A stretch of DNA of 36,870 nucleotides, taken from positions 81,343 through 118,212 of the forward strand of contig NZ_KI421419.1 in the NCBI RefSeq assembly GCF_000472285.1. The letters run 5' to 3'. Numbering within the stretch: position 1 is the first letter of the stretch; each line of letters begins with the position of its first letter. The position numbers and the translations under genes were made by a program. This document shows, in pieces, positions 15,502 through 21,569 of this stretch. Under the pieces are notes generated by a model, which had not been told where the DNA came from, ran no database searches, and saw nothing but the letters and a program-made list of their open reading frames with translations. This stretch comes from Desulfuromonas sp. TF. GTDB taxonomy: Bacteria > Desulfobacterota > Desulfuromonadia > Desulfuromonadales > ATBO01.

Positions 15502-15936
15502 TCAGGCGTTTTGCGGAACGATAAGAATGTCACATGGTGCCGTGCGTAAAACATGATCGGTGACATTGCCGATCAGGACATTGGAAACGCCCGTGCGGCG
15601 GACGGTCCCCATGACGACTAGATCGTTTTTACGGTCCGCGGCAAACTGGACGGTTCCGGAGGAGGCGTATCCCTTTCGCACATGCTGCTCGACAGGATGC
15701 CCGGCGAGGTCGATATCCAGCCGCCATCTGTCCATTGATGTCATCGCCCATAATTCGGTTCGCTGCCGGTACTGTTCCGCTTTTTCGACCGCACCGGCCA
15801 TGCTCAACTGCTCCTCTCCCCAGATCCCGTACACATGCAGCAGATCGATGCCGGCTCCAGGTGCCAGAAAAGTTGTGGCGGCTAGGGCCTGCCGCGACGC
15901 ATCAGAGAAGTCGGTTGGCACAAGAACCCGGCGGTA
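15502..15936 (-). CDS. Universal stress protein (UspA family), 5' end lost or altered
   Basis: Residues match a UspA domain: RVLVPTDFSDASRQAL at the N-terminus, DLVVMGTVRRTGVSN and the ATP-binding-type IGNVTDHVL near the C-terminus. About 140 residues are recognisable. Similarity begins at Tyr-Arg-Arg (codons up to 15936), yet no ATG, GTG or TTG lies in frame immediately upstream. The first usable codon is GTG 15921, which encodes the Val of LVPTDFSD. The normal first few residues have evidently been replaced. Directly across the junction, on the other strand, begins half of an AI-2E transporter gene. It may still be made from GTG 15921, but this start would cut into beta-strand 1. Confidence 0.8.
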   Translation of the reverse strand, partial: YRRVLVPTDFSDASRQALAATTFLAPGAGIDLLHVYGIWGEEQLSMAGAVEKAEQYRQRTELWAMTSMDRWRLDIDLAGHPVEQHVRKGYASSGTVQFAADRKNDLVVMGTVRRTGVSNVLIGNVTDHVLRTAPCDILIVPQNA

Positions 15937-15941
15937 GGGGT

Positions 15942-16388
15942 ATTGTAAAGGCCGTGCAGGGAGCCTTGGGAGGATTGATCTTCTGGCTTCTCGGCATCCC
16001 GGGTGCGTTGCTGTGGGGCGTGGTGATGGCCTTATTGTCGCTTTTGCCTGTTGTCGGGGCGGGTCTGATCTGGGGACCGGTCGCGATTTACCTGGCTGCC
16101 ACCGGCCACTGGGGGCAGGGGCTGATTCTGGCAGCCTTCGGAGTGGGAGTCATCGGCCTTGTCGACAAAGTCCTGCGCCCGATTCTCGTGGGGCGCGACA
16201 CCAAGCTGCCGGATTATATCGTGTTGCTTTCGACGCTCGGCGGCTTCGTGCTATTCGGAATGAATGGGTTCGTGATCGGGCCGTTGCTCGCTGCCCTCTT
16301 CGTAGCCTTCTGGGGCATCTTCATGCGGGAATTCAATCCACCACAAACAGCCCCGCAGGAAATTGATTCCATTGCAGATGATGCTTGA
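15942..16388 (+). pseudogene. C-terminal half of an AI-2E/PerM-family transporter
   Basis: From 15942 the frame reads IVKAVQGALGGLIFWLLGIP, then LLSLLPVVGAGLIWGPVAIY, then PDYIVLLSTLGGFVLFGMNG and IGPLLAALFVAFW. This is the second half of an AI-2E family transporter (about 145 of a usual 350 residues), with roughly four membrane helices. Upstream bases in this frame are antisense to the universal stress gene, so the N-terminal half is missing. No start codon with a ribosome-binding site is visible. Most likely a remnant from a deletion or inversion whose junction lies within about 15937-15942. Confidence 0.85.
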
Positions 16389-16728
16389 CCAAGGCCACTT
16401 CAACCATTGACACGAGAGGTTCCCAATTCGGTTTTCGGCATTGTACTGACGACGATCGTGACCTGTGAAATTTCCCCCTGCTCACCCTTCGTACTTCTAG
16501 TCAGGTGGTGAGAAAATGCACTACTAATCCACAACAGGGCGCCGTCGACAACGGAATCGCTGTCTCAAAATTCACGACTGGCCGGACGCTTATCCCCTGT
16601 CTGACATTGTCGTGACTTATACGACACCTTCCAAAGTCTGTTCTTTTCGCCGCATTGGATGGCCTTTTTCTCGTGATACAGTCTTTTCCTGGCGCTGAAC
16701 ACCTATGGTTTTCGAGTTCTGTTTTCAG
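16389..16728. other. Gene-free stretch upstream of yefM-yoeB
   Basis: No supported gene. The composition is visibly less GC-rich than the surrounding core genes and short broken frames occur on both strands, consistent with decayed or recently joined DNA. No transposase motif or insertion-sequence end could be recognised. Confidence 0.5.
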
Positions 16729-16766
16729 TTGACTATCGACTCCATTTGGCGTACGCTTTAACGTAC
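16729..16766 (+). promoter_or_regulatory. yefM promoter with paired GTAC operator
   Basis: -35 TTGACT (16729-16734), 17-nt spacer, -10 TACGCT (16752-16757). Two GTAC cores at 16751-16754 and 16763-16766 form the inverted repeat GTACG-N6-CGTAC. Their 12-bp centre spacing equals that of the L and S palindromes (core TGTACA) in the E. coli yefM-yoeB operator. The first core overlaps the -10. Autorepression by YefM-YoeB is the expected mechanism. Confidence 0.65.
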
Positions 16767-16783
16767 CTTAAGAGGAGAAGAAA

Positions 16784-17026
16784 ATGACTACTATTACGGC
16801 GACTGAAGCAAGGAAAAGCCTCTATAAACTTCTCGATGAAGTTTCCGAATCGCATGAGCCTGTACAAATCACCGGTAAGCGCGGCAATGCGGTCCTGATC
16901 GCTGAAGACGATTGGCGGGCGGTTCAGGAGACGCTCTATCTCCATTCTGTGCCGGGCATGAAGGAATCAATTGTTGAGGGGATGAATACCCCTGTCGATG
17001 AGTGCGACGAGGACCTTGACTGGTGA
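16784..17026 (+). CDS. yefM: Antitoxin YefM (Phd/YefM family)
   Basis: An 80-residue antitoxin with the typical N-terminal dimer fold: the TEARKSLYKLLDEV helix, then QITGKRGNAVLIAEDDWRAV. The acidic C-terminal tail (VDECDEDLDW) wraps the toxin. ATG 16784 is preceded by AGAGGAG. It overlaps yoeB by 4 nt (GTGA), the usual coupling. It neutralises YoeB and represses its own promoter together with it. Confidence 0.95.
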   Translation: MTTITATEARKSLYKLLDEVSESHEPVQITGKRGNAVLIAEDDWRAVQETLYLHSVPGMKESIVEGMNTPVDECDEDLDW

Positions 17027-17286
17027 GTTGGCGGATCGTTTTTACCAAGCAAGCCCAGAAGGATGCGAAGAAATTATCGGCTTCAGGACTGAAGCCGAAA
17101 GCCGAAAAGCTGCTTGGTGTCCTAGCGGAGAATCCATATCAGACCCCGCCTCCGTATGAGAAGCTTGTTGGCGATTTGGCTGGAGCATATTCCCGTCGAA
17201 TCAACATTCAGCACCGACTTGTCTACCAGGTTCTGGAAGAGACAAGAACGGTGAAGATGCTGCGAATGTGGACGCATTATGAATAG
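17023..17286 (+). CDS. yoeB: Toxin YoeB, ribosome-dependent mRNA endonuclease
   Basis: An 87-residue RelE-superfamily toxin. Catalytic residues known from E. coli YoeB are present: Glu46, Arg65 and the C-terminal His85-Tyr86 pair (family His83-Tyr84) in WTHYE. Glu63 of the E. coli enzyme is Gln63 here. It cleaves mRNA on the ribosome when YefM is degraded. GTG start 17023 overlaps the yefM stop. A terminator follows at 17326. Confidence 0.95.
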   Translation: MSWRIVFTKQAQKDAKKLSASGLKPKAEKLLGVLAENPYQTPPPYEKLVGDLAGAYSRRINIQHRLVYQVLEETRTVKMLRMWTHYE

Positions 17287-17325
17287 TTGTTGAGTTTTTA
17301 TAAGTCACGGCATCTTAAATATCAT

Positions 17326-17355
17326 AACCCCGCTTGGTGATCTGGGCGGGGTTTT
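17326..17355 (+). terminator. Intrinsic terminator after yoeB
   Basis: An 8-bp stem AACCCCGC/GCGGGGTT (17326-17333 with 17346-17353), a 12-nt loop and a TTTT tail. Confidence 0.85.
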
Positions 17356-17491
17356 CTCGCATTGCAGGAGTGTGTAAGATCACCCATGGAAATATGGTGA
17401 CGGCTATTCATCTTCGGGAGATAACATCGGATCTGGAGGACATTCTTTGCCAGTTCTTCCGGGAGGGTGTGGAGCTGGCTCGACCTGCTGA

Positions 17492-17544
17492 GTTTACTTC
17501 TTGTAAACCAATTTGCAATGTGGTACTGTTTACTCAAAGTAAAC
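17492..17544 (+). promoter_or_regulatory. higBA promoter with two identical operators
   Basis: GTTTAC-N5-GTAAAC occurs twice, at 17492-17508 and 17528-17544, with centres 36 bp apart. A promoter sits on them: -35 TTGTAA (17501-17506), 17-nt spacer, -10 TACTGT (17524-17529). The first palindrome covers the -35 and the second starts at the -10 and covers the start site. These are very likely HigA (or HigBA) operators. Confidence 0.78.
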
Positions 17545-17566
17545 ACCGCCTATTGATGGAGATGGA

Positions 17567-17875
17567 ATGCACGTTATTCGCAAGAGGGCTTTCGAGGAGG
17601 CTACCAGAAGGTTCCCGAATGATAAAACAGCGATCATGGACGCTTACCGGGTCTTGAATAGTGGGACATTCAAAACCCCGGAGGAGCTGAAACAAATATT
17701 TCCAAGCATTGATAACTTCAAGTACAAGGACAAGTGGTACGTGATAGACATCGGCGGTAACAATCTGCGGATCATGGCGATGGTCCTATTCACCAACCAG
17801 AAATTCTACGTCAAACACATCGTCACGCACGCAGAATACGACAAGCTTTGCAGGAAATACAGAAAGGAGAAATGA
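17567..17875 (+). CDS. higB: Toxin HigB (RelE superfamily mRNA interferase)
   Basis: A 102-residue protein of the HigB type. Diagnostic parts are the N-terminal MHVIRKRAFEEATRRFP, the centre KWYVIDIGGNNLRIMAMV and the C-terminal YVKHIVTHAEYDKL. As in other higBA loci the toxin gene comes first. It lies 22 nt after the second operator palindrome, and its stop codon overlaps the HigA start region (ATGATGA). It is expected to cut mRNA on translating ribosomes. A recognisable, apparently intact toxin. Confidence 0.93.
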   Translation: MHVIRKRAFEEATRRFPNDKTAIMDAYRVLNSGTFKTPEELKQIFPSIDNFKYKDKWYVIDIGGNNLRIMAMVLFTNQKFYVKHIVTHAEYDKLCRKYRKEK

Positions 17876-18315
17876 TGAATACGGCGACAGCAAAAAAACT
17901 TGAAGCTTCGTTTCTCTCCTTCTTCAAAACTGCACACCGGGTAATTGAAATCGAAACCGAAGAAGACTACGAGTTCGCTCTGGATCTTGTCGAGCACTTG
18001 ATTACGAAGGCCGAGGACCGTGAGGGGGAGCCGCTGCTTCGTATGATCGACATGGTTGCCGACTCAATCGAGAAGTACGAAAACAGCCTTGAGAGTGTGA
18101 GCAACTACATCCAAGAGGTTGAGACCGGCGACCCGGGAGTCTCAACGCTAAGAGTGCTCATTGATCAGCACAACCTGTCATATTCCGATCTGAAGGAAGA
18201 GATCGGCTCAAAATCTCTGGTATCTCAAATCCTGAGCGGATCGAAGAATTTAACCAGGACACACATCGCAAATCTGACAAGACGGTTCAGAATCAGCCCT
18301 GAACTATTTTTCTGA
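17875..18315 (+). CDS. higA: Antitoxin HigA (helix-turn-helix)
   Basis: A 146-residue protein. The C-terminal 60 residues are a Cro/C1-type helix-turn-helix (TLRVLIDQHNLSYSDLKEEI, then SLVSQILSGSKNLTRTHI). The N-terminal part is helical and acidic. ATG 17875 is chosen (GGAG 5 nt upstream) over ATG 17872 (2 nt). It overlaps the higB stop. It neutralises HigB and should bind the palindromes upstream of higB. A double hairpin follows the stop. Confidence 0.92.
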   Translation: MNTATAKKLEASFLSFFKTAHRVIEIETEEDYEFALDLVEHLITKAEDREGEPLLRMIDMVADSIEKYENSLESVSNYIQEVETGDPGVSTLRVLIDQHNLSYSDLKEEIGSKSLVSQILSGSKNLTRTHIANLTRRFRISPELFF

Positions 18316-18327
18316 TCAAACACGAAA

Positions 18328-18380
18328 CCCCAGCAGCGTACAGAGAACACTCCCCGCTGCTGGGGCTATAGCAGCTTTTT
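18328..18380 (+). terminator. Terminator region after higA with two alternative hairpins
   Basis: Hairpin A: CCCCAGCAGCG (18328-18338) with CGCTGCTGGGG (18355-18365), 11 bp. Hairpin B: GCTGCT (18356-18361) with AGCAGC (18370-18375), followed by TTTTT. They share the bases 18356-18361 and cannot form together. B is the one next to the T-run. Confidence 0.7.
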
Positions 18381-18642
18381 CCTCTCGACTCTCAACAAGT
18401 GAGATAATCGTCCTAAAATCAATTCCCAGATACCCTGGAACTTTTCACATCAGGTCACGTCACCCCTTCGGTTGCATATCCGCCACGAGCTGTTTCGCCT
18501 CTAGGCGTCGCGGCAATGCGGCAGGGCGTCCGAGGTACAGAATCTCATCGGAGAGCCTTTATTTTTTCAGTGATCTGTGACATAAGAAGGGCGGAGCTGT
18601 TTTATATTTTGGCTCGATTTCCACTCCTTTCAAGAGTTTTTT
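18381..18642. other. Leader region upstream of the bifunctional methyltransferase/reductase
   Basis: No gene is seen. I looked for SAM and cobalamin riboswitch hallmarks, which would suit a methionine gene, and did not find them convincingly. The ribosome-binding site before 18643 is weak (AAGAG). Confidence 0.4.
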
Positions 18643-20493
18643 ATGATCAACGCGGATCAAAGAGGAAAACTGTTTCTCGAACGTCTGGCTTCCGAAATCA
18701 TCATCGGCGACGGTGCCATGGGGACGCTCCTGTACAGTCGCGGGGTTCCTCTGGATGCCAATTTCGAATATCTCAATCTGATCGATTCCGACCTGGTGCG
18801 GGGCGTTCATGCCGATTACGTCGATGCCGGTGCCCAACTGCTCGAAACGAACACTTTCGGGGCAAACGCGCTACGGCTTGGGGCTATCGGCCTTGAGAAA
18901 AAGGTCCGGGTCATCAACGAGGCCGGCGCCCGACTTGCACGCGCCGCGGCCGGGCCGGAGCGGTTTGTCGCCGGGGCGGTGGGTCCCCTGATCCGCCCCC
19001 GCGGGGAATCGGGCGAAATCACCCCCGAGCAGAAGAAGGAAGTGCTGCGCGAGCAGATGGAAGCCTTGGCGCAGGGAGGGGTCGACCTTTTCATTCTCGA
19101 GACGTTCTCCGCCCTGGACGACCTGGAGACCGCCCTGGCCATTGCCGGAGAGCTCGGTCTCCCCACCGTTGCGCAGATGGCCTTTCTGGAGGAGGGGCGC
19201 TCCCGGGAAGGGGTGTCCGCCGAGGAAGCGGCCCGCCGCCTGGATGCCGCCGGCGCCGCCGTCCTGGGGGCCAACTGCGGCTCGGGCCCGCGGGATCTTC
19301 TCAAGGTTCTCTCCCGCATGGGGGCGGTTTCCGCTCTGCCGCTGTCGGCCTTCGCCAACTCCGGTTTTCCCCAGTACGTGGACGGGCGCTACATCTATCT
19401 GGCCACCCCCGAATATTTCGCCGCCATGGGGCGGGAGATGGCCGCGGCCGGCGCCTCCCTTGTGGGGGGATGCTGCGGAACCACTCCGGACCATATCCGA
19501 GCCCTGGCCCGGGCCCTTGCCGGAGCCGGACCGGAGCCTCGGCCGCGCCGGCCTCGGGTGGAGACTCCCGTCGCCGGGGAGAAGGAAAGGAGAGAGGCGG
19601 CTCCGAAAACCTTTCTCGACGAGTGGGGCCGGCGGCCGGTGGTGACGGTCGAAATCGATCCGCCGCGGGGAATCGACTGCACGAAGGTTCTGGCGGCGGC
19701 ACACACCCTGGCCGGGGCGGGGGTGGACGCCATCAGCCTGGCGGAAAACCCCCTTGCCCGAATCCGGATGGGGAACCTGGCTCTCGGAAAGAAAATCCAG
19801 GATGAAACCGGCGCCGAGGTGATCGTTCATGTCACCTGCCGCGACCGCAATCTGATCGGCCTCCATTCGGAACTGATGGGCGCTCACCTGCTGGGGCTCC
19901 GCAATATCCTGGCTGTGACCGGAGATCCCGTATCCGTTGGAGGCGAGGCGGGGGCCACCAGCGTTTTCGATCTCAATTCCGTAGGGCTTCTGCAGCTTCT
20001 TTCCGCCTTGAACCGGGGAGAGAGTCTTCTCGGGACGGACCTCGGAGCTTGCAGCAGCTTTCTTCTCGGCGCCGCCTTCAATCCCAATCTGCCCAGCATG
20101 GACGGCCAGCTCAGGCGTCTGGAGAAAAAAGTCGCGGCGGGGGCACGCTTCGTGCAAACTCAGCCGGTTTATTCACGAGAGATTCTGGACACTCTGCTGG
20201 AGCGCACCGCACCGCAGGGCATCCCGGTCCTGGTGGGAATTCTCCCTCTGGTGAGCGAGCGCAACGCCGAGTTCCTGCATAACGAGGTGCCCGGGATCAC
20301 CCTGCCGGACGAGGTGCGCCGGCGCATGCGGGGCAAAAGCGGCGAGTCGGGGGTCCGGGAGGGATTGGATCTCGCCATGGAACTGGTGGAGGCCGGCAGG
20401 GGAAGGGTCGGCGGCTGGTATCTCATGCCGCCTTTCGGCAAGGTGGATCTGGCATTGGAACTGATGGCGGCTATTCGCCGGGATTGGCGGTAA
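18643..20493 (+). CDS. Bifunctional homocysteine S-methyltransferase / methylenetetrahydrofolate reductase
   Basis: A 616-residue two-domain protein like Bacillus YitJ. Residues about 1-295 are a zinc-dependent homocysteine methyltransferase domain; the zinc ligands Cys212 (GANC) and Cys277-Cys278 (GGCCGTT) are present, with GDGAMGTLLYSRG at the start. Residues about 325-616 are a MetF-type flavin-dependent methylenetetrahydrofolate reductase (VVTVEIDPPRG, LAVTGDP, QPVYSREILD). It would make methyl-tetrahydrofolate and methylate homocysteine to methionine. There is no cobalamin domain, so any B12 role would have to come from elsewhere. Its last 23 nt overlap the convergent glutaredoxin gene. 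The start is ATG 18643. Confidence 0.93.
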   Translation: MINADQRGKLFLERLASEIIIGDGAMGTLLYSRGVPLDANFEYLNLIDSDLVRGVHADYVDAGAQLLETNTFGANALRLGAIGLEKKVRVINEAGARLARAAAGPERFVAGAVGPLIRPRGESGEITPEQKKEVLREQMEALAQGGVDLFILETFSALDDLETALAIAGELGLPTVAQMAFLEEGRSREGVSAEEAARRLDAAGAAVLGANCGSGPRDLLKVLSRMGAVSALPLSAFANSGFPQYVDGRYIYLATPEYFAAMGREMAAAGASLVGGCCGTTPDHIRALARALAGAGPEPRPRRPRVETPVAGEKERREAAPKTFLDEWGRRPVVTVEIDPPRGIDCTKVLAAAHTLAGAGVDAISLAENPLARIRMGNLALGKKIQDETGAEVIVHVTCRDRNLIGLHSELMGAHLLGLRNILAVTGDPVSVGGEAGATSVFDLNSVGLLQLLSALNRGESLLGTDLGACSSFLLGAAFNPNLPSMDGQLRRLEKKVAAGARFVQTQPVYSREILDTLLERTAPQGIPVLVGILPLVSERNAEFLHNEVPGITLPDEVRRRMRGKSGESGVREGLDLAMELVEAGRGRVGGWYLMPPFGKVDLALELMAAIRRDWR

Positions 20494-20743
20494 GGCCCAG
20501 GATTCCGTTCAGTTCGCCCTTTTCGTCCAGGTCGAAGAGGTCGTCACATCCACCCAGCAGGTCGCCGTCCACGAAAATTTCCGGCACCGTTTGCCGTCCC
20601 GCGCGGCGGTGCATTTCCTGCTCCTTGACCGGATCGGTGGTGACGTCGTACTCGGTGAACTCCACGCCCTTGATGCGCAGAAGTTCCTTGGCTCTTTTGC
20701 AGTAAGGGCAATAGCTCTTCGTGTAGATTTCGACCTTTTTCAT
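20471..20743 (-). CDS. grxC: Glutaredoxin (GrxC type)
   Basis: A 90-residue dithiol glutaredoxin with the active site CPYC (Cys12, Cys15), the TVPEIFVDG cis-proline segment and GGCDDLFDLDEKGEL for glutathione binding. ATG 20743 is preceded by AGGAAA. It reduces disulfides with glutathione or a similar thiol. Its 3' end overlaps that of the methyltransferase/reductase gene by 23 nt, tail to tail. Confidence 0.94.
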   Translation of the reverse strand: MKKVEIYTKSYCPYCKRAKELLRIKGVEFTEYDVTTDPVKEQEMHRRAGRQTVPEIFVDGDLLGGCDDLFDLDEKGELNGILGLTANPGE

Positions 20744-20870
20744 CTGCTGATTTCCTGTAATTCAAAAGGTAAATATCAGGGGCCGAAAACGCCCGCATTG
20801 GATCTCTGCCTTTATACAAGGATTCAGTGTAACCAGGAATCATGGAAATTCAAGGGAGTCTGAAAAAAAG

Positions 20871-21287
20871 ATGATGAGTTTGGGAAAGGGACTTGCCACC
20901 CTGATGTCGGCATTTCTGCTCTTGTCCTGCGGGATGATGGCGCGCCCCGGTCAGGAATTCGAGACCGCCGGCCGCGACTATGTGCAGCGCCTGCGATGGA
21001 TGGACCATGACGGCGCCTCCCGGCACTACTCCGAAGAGTATCGGGAAACCTTTCGGCAGCGCTTCGGGGATCTTAAGGACCTGCATATCGTCGATGTCCG
21101 CCTGGAATCGGTCGACCTTCGGGAAGAGGCCGGGCGGGCGGAGACCTCCATCGTCCTGGAGTATTATCTCTTGCCCTCGGCCACGGTCCGACAGTTCCGC
21201 CTGCAGCAGGAGTGGGCCTATCAAGGCGGCGACCGTTATCACCCGGGTGCCTGGCGTATCATTTCCCCTTTTTCCGGCATCCCCTGA
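20871..21287 (+). CDS. Hypothetical lipoprotein
   Basis: A 138-residue product with a lipoprotein signal (lipobox LLSC, Cys20) and a soluble domain with no recognised family. The body looks like a small alpha+beta fold of the nuclear-transport-factor-2 size: YVQRLRWMDHDGASRHYSEE, then paired strands ETSIVLEYYLLPS and FRLQQEWAY. That fold is only a guess. Start 20871 or 20874; GGGAG is 12-15 nt upstream. Followed by 282 nt of non-coding DNA and the sfrB promoter. Confidence 0.7.
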   Translation: MMSLGKGLATLMSAFLLLSCGMMARPGQEFETAGRDYVQRLRWMDHDGASRHYSEEYRETFRQRFGDLKDLHIVDVRLESVDLREEAGRAETSIVLEYYLLPSATVRQFRLQQEWAYQGGDRYHPGAWRIISPFSGIP

Positions 21288-21414
21288 CCCCTGTCGGGGC
21301 GATTCCTCGCCCGCAGGAGCCGTCCTCCTGCAGACCCTCCGAATCACGGGTAAAATATGCGTCATTCCAAGGTCTTATTTGTCCGGAAGTGAAAGACGTT
21401 GGGGAAAATTTCCC

Positions 21415-21465
21415 TTGATTTAGATTCCCTCCTTATGGTATTTAACTGCATACTGTATACAGAAT
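21415..21465 (+). promoter_or_regulatory. sfrB promoter with GntR-like palindromic operator
   Basis: -35 TTGATT (21415-21420), 18-nt spacer, -10 TATTTA (21439-21444). Immediately downstream, at the start site, is the perfect palindrome CTGTATACAG (21453-21462) within ATACTGTATACAGAAT, symmetrical at 14 of 16 bases. Sites of this kind are typical of FadR/FCD-type GntR repressors. No regulator gene lies nearby. Confidence 0.6.
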
Positions 21466-21569
21466 AGCGCGAGGCAATTACCGGGAAAGAGCAGTCTTTC
21501 CCTTTTCTTAGGAAGTTTTTCGTTCTTCTTTTATGGAGTGAGAACGACGGAACTATACAGGAGGCCGAT

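Noticed and set aside
16389-16728. Insertion-sequence remnant
   Set aside because: The region looks disturbed but no transposase motif, terminal inverted repeat or target duplication could be identified.
17334-17657. Plus-strand open frame over the higBA promoter
   Set aside because: It runs through the operators and into higB in another frame; no family resemblance.
18381-18642. SAM or cobalamin riboswitch upstream of the methionine gene
   Set aside because: The conserved core elements of either class were not found by eye; a covariance search would settle it.
18871-20157. Minus-strand open frame of 428 codons
   Set aside because: Antisense to the methyltransferase/reductase; no domain pattern.
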